A stretch of DNA of 64,000 nt from positions 62,001 to 126,000 of the forward strand of contig CALOBG010000051.1 of assembly GCA_942490995.1 (NCBI GenBank). The letters are read 5' to 3'. Both the position numbers and the translations under genes were made by a program. Within the stretch, counting starts at the first letter, position 1, and every line of letters begins with the position of its first letter. The stretch comes from UBA981 sp942490995. GTDB taxonomy: Bacteria; Pseudomonadota; Gammaproteobacteria; Ga0077536. This document shows, piece after piece, positions 27,083 to 35,037 of this stretch. Under the pieces are notes generated by a model that was not told the DNA's origin, did not search any database, and saw only the letters and a program-made list of their open reading frames with translations.

Positions 27083-28917
27083 GACGCTGTAGAAAAACCC
27101 CATCTGGGGACGTGATCGTCCTCGCCGTGTTCAGCGCCTCGTGGTTTATGAGATGTCAGGTTAAAGATCGGTCAGGTTCGGGCAATGCTCTTGCTTGCGA
27201 CCATTCATCAGTTTCGCTCCATTTCCCTTCCCCTTCCCGCTAATGCGCATAAACCAGGTTGGCCAGTTTCTCGATGTTTTGTACAAGACTGAACAGCAGC
27301 CATTGTGCGTTGACCTTGTGCCGGCCGCGTAGCGTGAAACGGCTGAGTCGTTTGTTGTGTCTCAGGTTGCCGAACACTGGCTCGACGGTGGCGAAACGCT
27401 GACCGTATTGGGCACGGCCTTCATCACTGTCAATGCGTTCACGCATCGACGCGGCGAGTCGGTTGGCGAGCGTCGGGTTGTGGTCACGGAAGAACGCGAC
27501 CTGGCGGGTCGGCGTCTCGTCGGGCGTGCGCAGGCAACGGTCGCGGTGGGTGCACGGTACGCAATCACGCTTGGCGCCCTGGTAACGAACCGCTTCGCGG
27601 CCATTGATCCGGCAGTTGGCACCGTGGCGGTAGAGAGACTTCCCGGCCGGGCAGACGCAGGTGCCGGCGATCGGGTCGTGGATGAAGTGGTCCGGTTTGT
27701 AGCATGGCGTTTTCTTCTTGTTGCCGGATTTGTCGTAATGCGGATCGGGTTTATCCTGGTGCCGGGCCCGGTTATCAAAACGTTCGTCGCGCTTTCGTAG
27801 TTGATTGTCGGCAATGAGTGCATCGACGTTCATGGCATCGAGGGCTACGAGGTTGTTCTTGCTGTAGTACCCGGCATCGGCGGTGATGAGCGTTTGCCGA
27901 TGGCGATACGGCGCGGCCGCCTCGACGATCGGGATCAGCAGGGCCTGCTCTGAGCCGGTGCCATGGGCCGCGGCTGCGACGATGATCTGGTGTTTGGCAT
28001 CGACGGCGGCGACGCCGGTGTAGCCCTGGATAACGCCTTTGTCGGTGGCCATCTTGGCACTGTCAATGTCGGTGCGGTTGCTCTTGACGACGTTGCCGCT
28101 GCTACCGCGACGGTCTTCGGGGTTGGCGGCCAGCCATTCGCGCAGTTCGGCGGCGTCGTGATGCAGCCGGTCAATCTTCTCGGTTCTGCGTTCGCTGTCG
28201 TCAGCGTCGACAGGTTCGCCGTCCGCGGTCTGATGACGGGTCAGCAGCGCTTTCGCGGTTGCTTCGAGTTTGGCGGCCTGGCGCTCGAAGTCGGCGCGTG
28301 TACCGCTCTTGTGCTTGGAGGCGTTACTCGGTAGCTTGACCCCGTCGATGGCGAACAGTTCGCCGCCGATGAGGCCCTGATGCTGACAGATGGCAAGTAC
28401 TGCGCCGAACACGGTGGCGATGTCGTCACCGAGGGTGCTGACGAAATGCGCGAGGGTGGTGAAGTGCGGCTGGCTGTCGCCGCTGAGCGCGATAAATGTT
28501 GCGTCACGGGTACAAGCGCGGGCGATCTGGCGGCTACTGAGCAACCCCTGCGAATAGCCGAACAGGACGACCTTGAGCAGCATCGCGGGTGGATAGGCGG
28601 GTGCACCGGTCTGGTCGTTGCGATACCGCGCGTCGAAGTGGGAGACGACCCCATGGATGGGGGAGGTAGAGCGAAGCAGGAAGCCAGAGCCGAGGTCGAG
28701 TTCATGATCGATGAGATAGCTCAAAGCATGCTCGAAGGTTCCGGGACGCAATTGCTCGGACAGGTCCAAGGCGATGACGCGCAAATCAGCTTGAGTGTCG
28801 TAGTAGCGCGCCATCGTCGAGGCTCCTGTGCAGCATTATCGAGCTATCACACAGATCGGCGACGCGATGATAAGTTCCTCGCCTTCGCGCTGCCGCAGAA
28901 ACTTTTTCTACACCCTC
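27083..28917 (-). mobile_element. IS1182-family insertion sequence
   Basis: About 1.83 kb with terminal repeats GACGCTGTAGAAAAA on the left and, in reverse complement, GAGGGTGTAGAAAAA on the right. It sits exactly at the attC core GTT. No clear target duplication is seen beyond the GTT present on both sides. Confidence 0.82.
27240..28814 (-). CDS. IS1182-family transposase
   Basis: 524 residues: an N-terminal DUF772-like part (HFDARYRNDQTGAPAYPPAM, FGYSQGLLSSRQIARAC), a DDE core with FAIDGVKLPSNASKHKSGTR and ITADAGYYSKNNL, a cysteine-rich insert (CVCPAGKSLY, CVPCTHRDRCLR) and the catalytic Glu in FATVEPVFGNLRHNK. It appears intact. Confidence 0.93.
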   Translation of the reverse strand: MARYYDTQADLRVIALDLSEQLRPGTFEHALSYLIDHELDLGSGFLLRSTSPIHGVVSHFDARYRNDQTGAPAYPPAMLLKVVLFGYSQGLLSSRQIARACTRDATFIALSGDSQPHFTTLAHFVSTLGDDIATVFGAVLAICQHQGLIGGELFAIDGVKLPSNASKHKSGTRADFERQAAKLEATAKALLTRHQTADGEPVDADDSERRTEKIDRLHHDAAELREWLAANPEDRRGSSGNVVKSNRTDIDSAKMATDKGVIQGYTGVAAVDAKHQIIVAAAAHGTGSEQALLIPIVEAAAPYRHRQTLITADAGYYSKNNLVALDAMNVDALIADNQLRKRDERFDNRARHQDKPDPHYDKSGNKKKTPCYKPDHFIHDPIAGTCVCPAGKSLYRHGANCRINGREAVRYQGAKRDCVPCTHRDRCLRTPDETPTRQVAFFRDHNPTLANRLAASMRERIDSDEGRAQYGQRFATVEPVFGNLRHNKRLSRFTLRGRHKVNAQWLLFSLVQNIEKLANLVYAH

Positions 28918-28944
28918 GTTAGGTGTAACTCGGACGTCGTCGTA

Positions 28945-29409
28945 ATGCCAGATGCATATGAGGGGTCCTGCCAGTGCGGCGAAGTCCGTTATCGCGTATC
29001 CGGCGAGTCTGTGAATTTGTTCGCGTGCCATTGCACACAATGCCAGGAACAGTCATCTAGTGCGTTTGGTATGGCGCTTTGGATCTCGAACTACACTGTC
29101 GATGAGTTAATCGGCGAGCTGAAAAAATGGTCCCGCCGAACTGCAACGGGATTTGTATTGAGTGCTGAATTCTGCAATACATGCGGGACGCGGATATTTC
29201 ACAGTCATTCGGCGAGTCCAAGCGTCTTAAGCATTAAGCCAGGAACCTTGAACGACACAAAGCTGCTCAATCCTATTGCGCATATTTGGACTTCAGAATC
29301 CCAACAATGGATGCAATTCCCTGAAGGTTGTTTGAGATATTCGGAGAATCCACCTGGCTTCGAGGAAATGACAGATGCTTGGCACGAAGCGAAGAAAAGT
29401 TACACCTAA
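28945..29409 (+). CDS. GFA/CENP-V family zinc protein
   Basis: 154 residues from the ATG at 28945. The zinc ligands are in GSCQCGEVRYRV, ACHCTQCQEQSSSAFG and FCNTCGTRIFHSH, the pattern of glutathione-dependent formaldehyde-activating-like proteins; true GFA activity is not implied. The stop TAA (29407-29409) is inside the attC core. A cassette gene inside the inverted segment. Confidence 0.9.
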   Translation: MPDAYEGSCQCGEVRYRVSGESVNLFACHCTQCQEQSSSAFGMALWISNYTVDELIGELKKWSRRTATGFVLSAEFCNTCGTRIFHSHSASPSVLSIKPGTLNDTKLLNPIAHIWTSESQQWMQFPEGCLRYSENPPGFEEMTDAWHEAKKSYT

Positions 29410-29418
29410 CAAGCGATG
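29404..29418 (+). other. attC left core, remainder lost to IS30 remnant
   Basis: ACCTAAC at 29404-29410 follows the GFA-like gene; after AAGCG the sequence becomes IS30 remnant, so the attC body is missing. Confidence 0.65.
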
Positions 29419-29773
29419 ATGATGCTGCCGCATAGCATTCCTGCGGCGTCCTACCGGCCAAGATCCTTCGTGGGCGTGTATCGAGTTTCTTAGCCACCTT
29501 GTCGTAAGCGCGCTGGGTGACGTTCGACATCGCTTTCCCTTTAAGGAAAGTATCGATCTCCCAATGGCCGAACGAAGCGTGAACGGTTGTCCGCGCCGGC
29601 GGGACGTTCGGAGATATGCCGTTTCCCGATCATCACGCCCCGCGAATCGGCAGATCCGTATCGTTTTCTACGTTTCATCCCAGCTTGTCGAAGATGCCTA
29701 TACAAGGTGCCGCCGTAGATCCGGTCGTACCAGATATACCGATAAAGCATTTGATGGCTGATGGAGAAAATGC
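29411..29773 (-). pseudogene. IS30-family transposase remnant, 3' part
   Basis: From the IS66 edge the minus strand reads SISHQMLYRYIWYDRIYGG, RHLRQAGMKRRKRYG, VMIGKRHISERPAGADNRS. After a frameshift it reads FGHWEIDTFLKGK, then, past a large internal deletion, QRAYDKVAKKLDTRPRRIL. It is the continuation of the piece ending at 20627. Confidence 0.88.
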
Positions 29774-29819
29774 GTAAGCGCGCGATAAACCCCACCGTTG
29801 TTCGATGTGGATTAGTACG

Positions 29820-31364
29820 TTAGAGACTGATATTGCCCGGCAGAAGTGCTTCGATGTCTTCGACCGTCGTCGCGCCAGGCAGTTTCGTGAACACCTCGCG
29901 CAGGTAGGCATAGGGCTCCAGTCCGTGCGCCTTGGCGGTCTCAACCAAAGAATAAAGATTGGCCGAGGCATTAACCCCGGCGACCGAGTCACTGAACAAC
30001 CAGGCCTTGCGGCCCATCACGAACGGACGCACCGCGTTCTCGCACAGGTTGTTGTCAATCTCCAGCCGTCCGTCATCCAGGTAGCGCGTGAGCTTGTCCC
30101 ATTCGTGATGTAAATAATTCAGGGCTTTACCGACTGCACCAGTCGGCGGGACCTGGGGTAGCACGGACTCAAGCCATCCTCGCATCTCGTCGAGCACCGG
30201 CTTCGCGTGCCGAAGGCGGTAGGCGTAACGCTCATCGGCCGCCATCGGCCGCGCCTGTTTCTCAACCCGGTATAACTTTTGTATGAGTGATAAACCGCGC
30301 CAAGCCTTACCCCGACGCTTGTTCTTCCCTTGTGCTTTCACCGCCTCGTCAAAACGACGACGCGCATGGGCCATGCAACCGAGCTGTTTCAACCCGTTCG
30401 TCGCAACCAACGCGTTGTAGCCGTCATAACCGTCAGTCTGAAGGTAACCACGATAGCCCGCCAACAACCGTTGCGGCACCGCGCCACTTCGCGAGGCGTC
30501 GTAATCGTACAAGATGACCCGCTCATCCGGCGGTCCACCGCGTTGCACCCACAGGTAGGATTGTGATTGCGCGCGACGACCGGCTTCCTTCAAAACCTGC
30601 ACCCGCGTCTCATCCATCTGTACGATGTCATAATCGAGCAGCCGGTCACGCATCAGATTAATCAACGGCTGCACCAATGTGCCGGCCTTGATCATCCAAC
30701 TCGCCTGCGTACCGCGCGGCAGGTCGACGTTAATACGATTTAAAATCGTCTCCTGCCGGTACAACGGTAAGCCATCGACATACTTGCAGACCGCGATATG
30801 GGCTAATAAGCCCGGTGAGGCCATGCTTTTTGGAATGGGTTGGGCCGGCAACGGCGCAGTCTTGATGCACCGCCCGCAATTGCACACATACTGCTTGCGG
30901 ATATGACGGATCACCTGGATGACCGCCGGCACAATATCCAGCTGCTCGCTGACCACCTCGCCGATCATTTTCAGCGGTCGACCATCGTGTGTACACACCT
31001 GCTCGGACTCGGGCAGCACATGCACCACCTCGACGCGTGGCAGATTCTCCGGCAGCGGTTTACGCCCACCGCGTTGGCGCGTGTGCGGGGCGATCTCAAT
31101 CGTCAAGGGTGTGTCGGTCTCGCCAGACTCAGTGGCGTCAGCCTCCGCTTCGTCAAACAATCGGATTTGATCGGGCGACACCTTCTCACTGCGTGCGGCA
31201 AAGCGGATCGCCAAAGCGAGGTTTAAACGTTCTTGGAGGAGCGAGACTTGCGTTTTGTAGTTCTGATTATCGGCCATCAACTGCTCATTGCGAGCAGCCT
31301 GTTCAACGACCAATAACTTCAGTGCGTCAACATCATCAGGGAGTTGTTCGAGCACCGTTGACAT
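29820..31364 (-). CDS. tnpC: IS66 transposase TnpC, copy 2
   Basis: 514 residues, same architecture as the copy at 21408 with a Gly to Glu change in ARSEKVSPDQIRL. DDE residues are retained, so it appears functional. Confidence 0.95.
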   Translation of the reverse strand: MSTVLEQLPDDVDALKLLVVEQAARNEQLMADNQNYKTQVSLLQERLNLALAIRFAARSEKVSPDQIRLFDEAEADATESGETDTPLTIEIAPHTRQRGGRKPLPENLPRVEVVHVLPESEQVCTHDGRPLKMIGEVVSEQLDIVPAVIQVIRHIRKQYVCNCGRCIKTAPLPAQPIPKSMASPGLLAHIAVCKYVDGLPLYRQETILNRINVDLPRGTQASWMIKAGTLVQPLINLMRDRLLDYDIVQMDETRVQVLKEAGRRAQSQSYLWVQRGGPPDERVILYDYDASRSGAVPQRLLAGYRGYLQTDGYDGYNALVATNGLKQLGCMAHARRRFDEAVKAQGKNKRRGKAWRGLSLIQKLYRVEKQARPMAADERYAYRLRHAKPVLDEMRGWLESVLPQVPPTGAVGKALNYLHHEWDKLTRYLDDGRLEIDNNLCENAVRPFVMGRKAWLFSDSVAGVNASANLYSLVETAKAHGLEPYAYLREVFTKLPGATTVEDIEALLPGNISL

Positions 31365-31399
31365 GCGCGGCAGTATAGCAAAACGATCGATCTGAGTCG

Positions 31400-31756
31400 C
31401 TATAAAACACTCGCATAATGCAATGTTTTATGACCTTCCTCAGGCATGAACGCGTAGCCTTGCAGCAGCCGATGCAGTTGCGTTTCGTTGAGTTCGATCA
31501 ACGCTTCCGGCCACCGCATTGGCCAGCGGAATTTGTCCTGCTCGAGACGTTTGTACCACAATGCGAAACCACTGCGGTCCCAATACACGATCTTCAACTT
31601 ATCCCGTTTGCGGTTGCAGAACACGTACAAGGCCCCGGTGAACGGCGAGTGGGATAGGTCATCTTCAATGATCAACGTCAGGCCGTTGATCGACTTCCGG
31701 AAATCGACCGGTTCACGATGCACATAGACCGCCGGCACGTCACGAAACATCTCCAT
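31400..31756 (-). CDS. tnpB: IS66 accessory protein TnpB, copy 2
   Basis: 118 residues; one visible difference from copy 1 (SGFALWYKRLEQ instead of SGFVLWYKRLEQ). Intact. Confidence 0.94.
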   Translation of the reverse strand: MEMFRDVPAVYVHREPVDFRKSINGLTLIIEDDLSHSPFTGALYVFCNRKRDKLKIVYWDRSGFALWYKRLEQDKFRWPMRWPEALIELNETQLHRLLQGYAFMPEEGHKTLHYASVL

Positions 31757-31759
31757 CGC

Positions 31760-32059
31760 TTAATCCTTCAGCGCACGCAGCAGCCCGGTTAACCAGGCCA
31801 CGTCAACGCCTGGCGACAGCTCCAGCGTCGTGCTCGAACCCACATGGAGCCGCAGTACCTCAGCGCGTGAACCACCGCTCAACTTCATCGCCACAAAGGG
31901 ACTGCGCGGTGCCACTGCGGTTGTCCCCAACTGACGACGCCGAAAACTGAAAGACTTGGGATTAACACCGTGCTGGCGGCAGAACGCCGCGGCCGTTAAC
32001 CCACTTGATGCGTGCGCCTCTATCAGGGCCTGCCAATCCGCCTGTGAACGTCGTGCCAT
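31760..32059 (-). CDS. tnpA: IS66 accessory protein TnpA, copy 2
   Basis: 99 residues; differs from copy 1 at RRQLGTTAV versus RRQLGKTAV. Intact. Confidence 0.88.
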   Translation of the reverse strand: MARRSQADWQALIEAHASSGLTAAAFCRQHGVNPKSFSFRRRQLGTTAVAPRSPFVAMKLSGGSRAEVLRLHVGSSTTLELSPGVDVAWLTGLLRALKD

Positions 32060-32144
32060 CGAAAATGCTCCGCCAAATTTACAGCGGGCATTTCTACTAC
32101 GTCCGGGAAGGGCTCGAATAGGGCGTCGTTTACGTTGCGCTTAC

Positions 32145-32780
32145 AACGGATCAACGGACTGCGCGGTTTCCGCGGCGAACTCGGCTTCGCTATCCCTGAA
32201 GGCAAAGGTCGCTCAGCGACGAGCGAGAGAGATCCTCGACGACGACGCGATACCGGCACCTTTGAAAGTCGTCTTCACCCGGCTCCTTGAAGAGATTGCC
32301 ACCCTCGAGAACGACATCACGTCCGTCGAGCGACAACTGAAGGCGTTAACGAAGGCCAACGCCAATGTTCGGCGCCTGCAGACCGTCTCCGGCATCGGCC
32401 TGTTGACCAGTACCGCGATGCTCGCCAGTGTCGGGTCACCGCATCATTTCCCCGACGGGCGGCACTTCGCCAGTTGGCTCGGTCTCACCCCACGTGAGTA
32501 CAGCTCCGGCAACAAACGACGACTCGGTGGGATCTCCAAACAGGGCGACTGCTACCTGCGCATGCTGCTTACCCACGGTGCGCGGTCGGTGCTGGCCAGG
32601 GCCAAAACACTTCAGCGTGCCGGGAAACATCTATCACGGCTGCAACAGTGGGCCTGCCAGCTCGAACAACGCGTCGGTCATAACAAGGCCACCTGTGCGC
32701 TGGCCAATAAACTCGCCCGTATCTGCTGGGCGGTGTGGAAATACGAAAGCGACTTCGACTCAGAGCGCGCCGTCGCCTGA
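32145..32780 (+). pseudogene. IS110-B transposase, C-terminal part
   Basis: About the last 200 residues. The first few codons after the IS66 edge are out of frame with the rest (a base is missing near 32205), and the catalytic DEDD half is gone. It contains the serine-bearing C-terminal domain. Non-functional. Confidence 0.88.
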
Positions 32781-32911
32781 CCCATCAACCCGTTTGCGTA
32801 GAGACACCCGCGTTCATGACATCTCAGGTTGGACCGGTACCGATGAAAGCCGATAACAAAGCTGACCACGACAGGTCATTTCGATCAATTGGATCTCGGT
32901 ACGCGGATATT

Positions 32912-32982
32912 ACTCGCCTCATCCATGAGGCTCGCCCTTCGGGCCCGCTAACGCGGTTCCAATTCGTTCCCGACGAATTGGT
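32912..32982. repeat. 71-bp hairpin-rich insert within IS110-B
   Basis: Relative to the intact IS110-B, extra sequence lies between GGATATT and CATGATGG. It contains the perfect or near-perfect hairpins CCTCATCCATGAGG, GCCCTTCGGGC and CCAATTCG...CGAATTGG. It may be a small REP-like element. Confidence 0.7.
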
Positions 32983-33103
32983 CATGATGGCCCGGCTTCA
33001 GATAATCAAAGCCACAATGAGGCCGGATACACGACTGCAAACGATCCCAACCGTCTACAACGCACCTTCGTCTCTACTTGCGGGAGGAGTCCATACACGC
33101 TTT

Positions 33104-33110
33104 GTTAGGT
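33104..33110 (+). other. Right core of an attC whose body is lost
   Basis: GTTAGGT follows the truncated IS110-B copy; it forms the left border of the next cassette and pairs with GGCGCCACCTAAC at 33582. Confidence 0.8.
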
Positions 33111-33203
33111 GGCGATTGTCTTGTGCACACCATGGTTCTCCACTCACGGTAATAAATAGTGCGTAATATCAGTGCCGCTATCGTACTGGGAATGGAGCTA
33201 AAG

Positions 33204-33563
33204 ATGAATGAAGCAGATGCTATTGGAGCTCTTGGGGACATCGCAGAGAACGCTGCCACGTATGTCAGCATGTGGATTTCTGTAACATTTGCATACATGA
33301 CTGCCGCGTACATCGTTGGACGGAAAATGTCTCCATTTCAATGTTGGGTTATAAGTGTGCTCTATTTCGTTACTGCTTTTTTTGTTGGCTCTGCGGCTCT
33401 CGTACACACTCAAGCGTGGCTGAGGTACAACGAAAGCCAGAACACAATTTACACTAACTTGTGGCTTCCACCGTACGAGGGAGGTGTTGCCATATTTCTC
33501 ACAGGAGGAACTCTGGTGGCGCTGTACTTTATGTACAACATTCGAACTTCGGAAGACGCATGA
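33204..33563 (+). CDS. Small membrane protein, cassette gene in reverse orientation
   Basis: 119 residues with three membrane segments (ATYVSMWISVTFAYMTAAYI, VISVLYFVTAFFVGSAALV, GVAIFLTGGTLVALYFMY). The start at 33204 has GGAG 7 bases upstream. It is on the plus strand, against the direction of the cassette array, so it must use its own promoter. No family is recognised. Confidence 0.65.
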   Translation: MNEADAIGALGDIAENAATYVSMWISVTFAYMTAAYIVGRKMSPFQCWVISVLYFVTAFFVGSAALVHTQAWLRYNESQNTIYTNLWLPPYEGGVAIFLTGGTLVALYFMYNIRTSEDA

Positions 33564-33575
33564 ATTGTGGGCGCC

Positions 33576-33686
33576 ACCTAACGCCAGGATAACCTGCGTG
33601 TTACAGCGGGCTTTTCTGAAGTGAAAATTGCGAAGCTACGTAAGAAAAGCCCGCTGTAACACGTCAGGTTGATCCATTTGTTAGGT
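33576..33686 (-). other. attC site (class H, GTTACAGCGGGC type)
   Basis: Cores ACCTAAC (33576) and GTTAGGT (33680). Arms CGTGTTACAGCGGGCTTTTC and GAAAAGCCCGCTGTAACACG pair. Confidence 0.95.
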
Positions 33687-33715
33687 GCTGCTCCAAAGTC
33701 TCCGAGGCTGCTCTA

Positions 33716-34291
33716 TCATTCCCTTTCAAGCTTCGATTTCAATGCCTTCATCACCTCTTCGTGCGGAATAAGGGCATTCGCACGCTCTTCAGGAGTCATT
33801 GCGTCGAGCTCGGCAACCCTCTCCTTCAACTCCCCCAGAACGCCCTGAGCATCTGCCTCATCGAAACCATGAAATGTCATGTCGGACATGCAGTGAGCCG
33901 CAATCTGAGGAAGCGCCAAATTCGCAAGTGTCGATGTGTCGATTGACATCCCAAGCCATTCGGCCCAACGATGGAATGAAAGAGAGAAATTCGTTTCTTC
34001 ATCAGCCCATCCAGATTCCACCGTTTTTCTAATGTACTCGAAATCGGCTTGATCTCGGTTCCGCTCACCGTTCCGGCCAGTGACTTCCCAAAATGGCTTG
34101 TCATCAATTGTCGGACGGTACGTTTCCTTAACGACGATGCGCATGTTCGACAACTCCGGAATAATCCTCTTCAGTTTGCCGTATAGGATTCTGTAGCCTT
34201 CCAACGAATCTATCTCATCGGGGTAACACCAGAGCAGTGCCGCCTTCAGGTCCGGCCATGAGATTTCATCGAGCAATTTCGCGAAAGTCAT
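33716..34291 (-). CDS. Conserved hypothetical cassette protein (DUF6557-like)
   Basis: 191 residues from the ATG at 34291, which has GAGGT upstream. It begins MTFAKLLDEISWPDLKAALLW and continues YPDEIDSLEGYRILYGKLKR; this opening resembles DUF6557 proteins. The second half is helical with AHCMSDMTFHGFDEADAQG. Function unknown. Confidence 0.65.
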   Translation of the reverse strand: MTFAKLLDEISWPDLKAALLWCYPDEIDSLEGYRILYGKLKRIIPELSNMRIVVKETYRPTIDDKPFWEVTGRNGERNRDQADFEYIRKTVESGWADEETNFSLSFHRWAEWLGMSIDTSTLANLALPQIAAHCMSDMTFHGFDEADAQGVLGELKERVAELDAMTPEERANALIPHEEVMKALKSKLERE

Positions 34292-34316
34292 CGATCTTGC
34301 ACCTCGCTTCAGCGGC

Positions 34317-34426
34317 ACCTAACGCCGCGATGAGCCGCGCGTGACTGCCGCGCGTTTTCGGCCGAGGCTGACCGCCGGTTTAAAACGCGCGGCAGTCACG
34401 CGTCGGCCTCGATCGCCGGGTTAGCT
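34317..34426 (-). other. attC site (class R)
   Basis: Cores ACCTAAC (34317) and GTTAGCT (34420). Arms GCGTGACTGCCGCGCGTTTT and AAAACGCGCGGCAGTCACGC pair almost perfectly. It also encodes the last residues of the neighbouring membrane protein. Confidence 0.95.
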
Positions 34427-34827
34427 TTCTCATGCCAGTACATTTCTTTCGCATATTTAAGCGCAATTGGTATCGGGGGCACTACGAGCAGGAATTGAAA
34501 TAACAATATGGCTTTTTCAGCTTCACCCTTTTTTGAAAGAATGAAAGACCCGATGGCGGCAGAGAACCAAATGATTGATAAAACTGCGCCAAATAGGAGG
34601 CCCGACGCGAGAAGATAGCCGATCCCGGTTAATCTTCTCAGGACATTCTTTGGAACTAGTATGGAAATCCATAAACAGAAGATCGCATACGTGCCAAATA
34701 TGACAATGAGTCCCCAAAAGATCTGTGTGACGCGCTCTATTTCGCCGCCCGCAAGCATGATCACCAACGCAAATGGGAGCAACACGAGTGTAGGTGAAGC
34801 GAGTACCACATCGAAGATTTTTCGCAT
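34396..34827 (-). CDS. Small membrane protein ending inside its attC
   Basis: 143 residues from the ATG at 34827 (a TTG at 34839 is the alternative) with four hydrophobic segments, e.g. LVLLPFALVIMLAGG and FGTYAIFCLWISILV. The frame runs through the attC core, so the tail NPAIEADA is encoded by the recombination site. No family is recognised. Confidence 0.65.
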   Translation of the reverse strand: MRKIFDVVLASPTLVLLPFALVIMLAGGEIERVTQIFWGLIVIFGTYAIFCLWISILVPKNVLRRLTGIGYLLASGLLFGAVLSIIWFSAAIGSFILSKKGEAEKAILLFQFLLVVPPIPIALKYAKEMYWHEKANPAIEADA

Positions 34828-35037
34828 TGGGCGTGCCAAAGGAAAGCTAACGCAATGTTGAGCCGCGCTTGACGGCGACGACTGGAGCGATAGCGGAAAG
34901 AGGAGCGGTCAAGCGTCGGCCTCCAACATTTTGATACTCATTGAGGCCCCCTCCTGGGACTTTCAGGCTTCATCAGCAAGCTGACGGTCCTGCACAATTG
35001 AGAGTTCATAGACTCAATGCCCAGAAGGAGACCTCAG

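Larger units (their letters stand above)
26992..28924 (+). other. attC site (class T) split by IS1182
   Basis: Core ACCTAAC at 26992-26998, the arms GACGCTTGACCGCTCC and CGTCGCCGTCAAGCGCGG, then GCGTT at 27078-27082 where the IS begins, and GTTAGGT at 28918-28924 after it. Confidence 0.82.
29774..32144 (-). mobile_element. IS66-family element, copy 2 (inverted relative to copy 1)
   Basis: 2371 bp, nearly identical to copy 1. Left flank GAAAATGC (29766-29773) is the reverse complement of copy 1's left flank GCATTTTC. The right flank enters a truncated IS110-B element, with no matching duplication. Confidence 0.93.
32145..33094 (+). mobile_element. IS110-family element B, 5'-truncated copy
   Basis: It begins mid-transposase at the IS66 edge and ends with GGAGGAGTCCAT next to ACACGCTTT-GTTAGGT, the same attC position as the intact copy. 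The transposase remainder to the stop at 32780 includes VAQRRAREILDDDAIPAP, SGIGLLTSTAMLAS and TPREYSSGNKRRLGG. The non-coding end carries a 71-base hairpin-rich insertion absent from the intact copy. Confidence 0.88.

Noticed and set aside
20628..32144. Composite transposon bounded by the IS66 copies
   Set aside because: The flanks show exchange of one target duplication between the copies, and the split IS30 gene rejoins across the segment, which means inversion in place rather than arrival as a unit.
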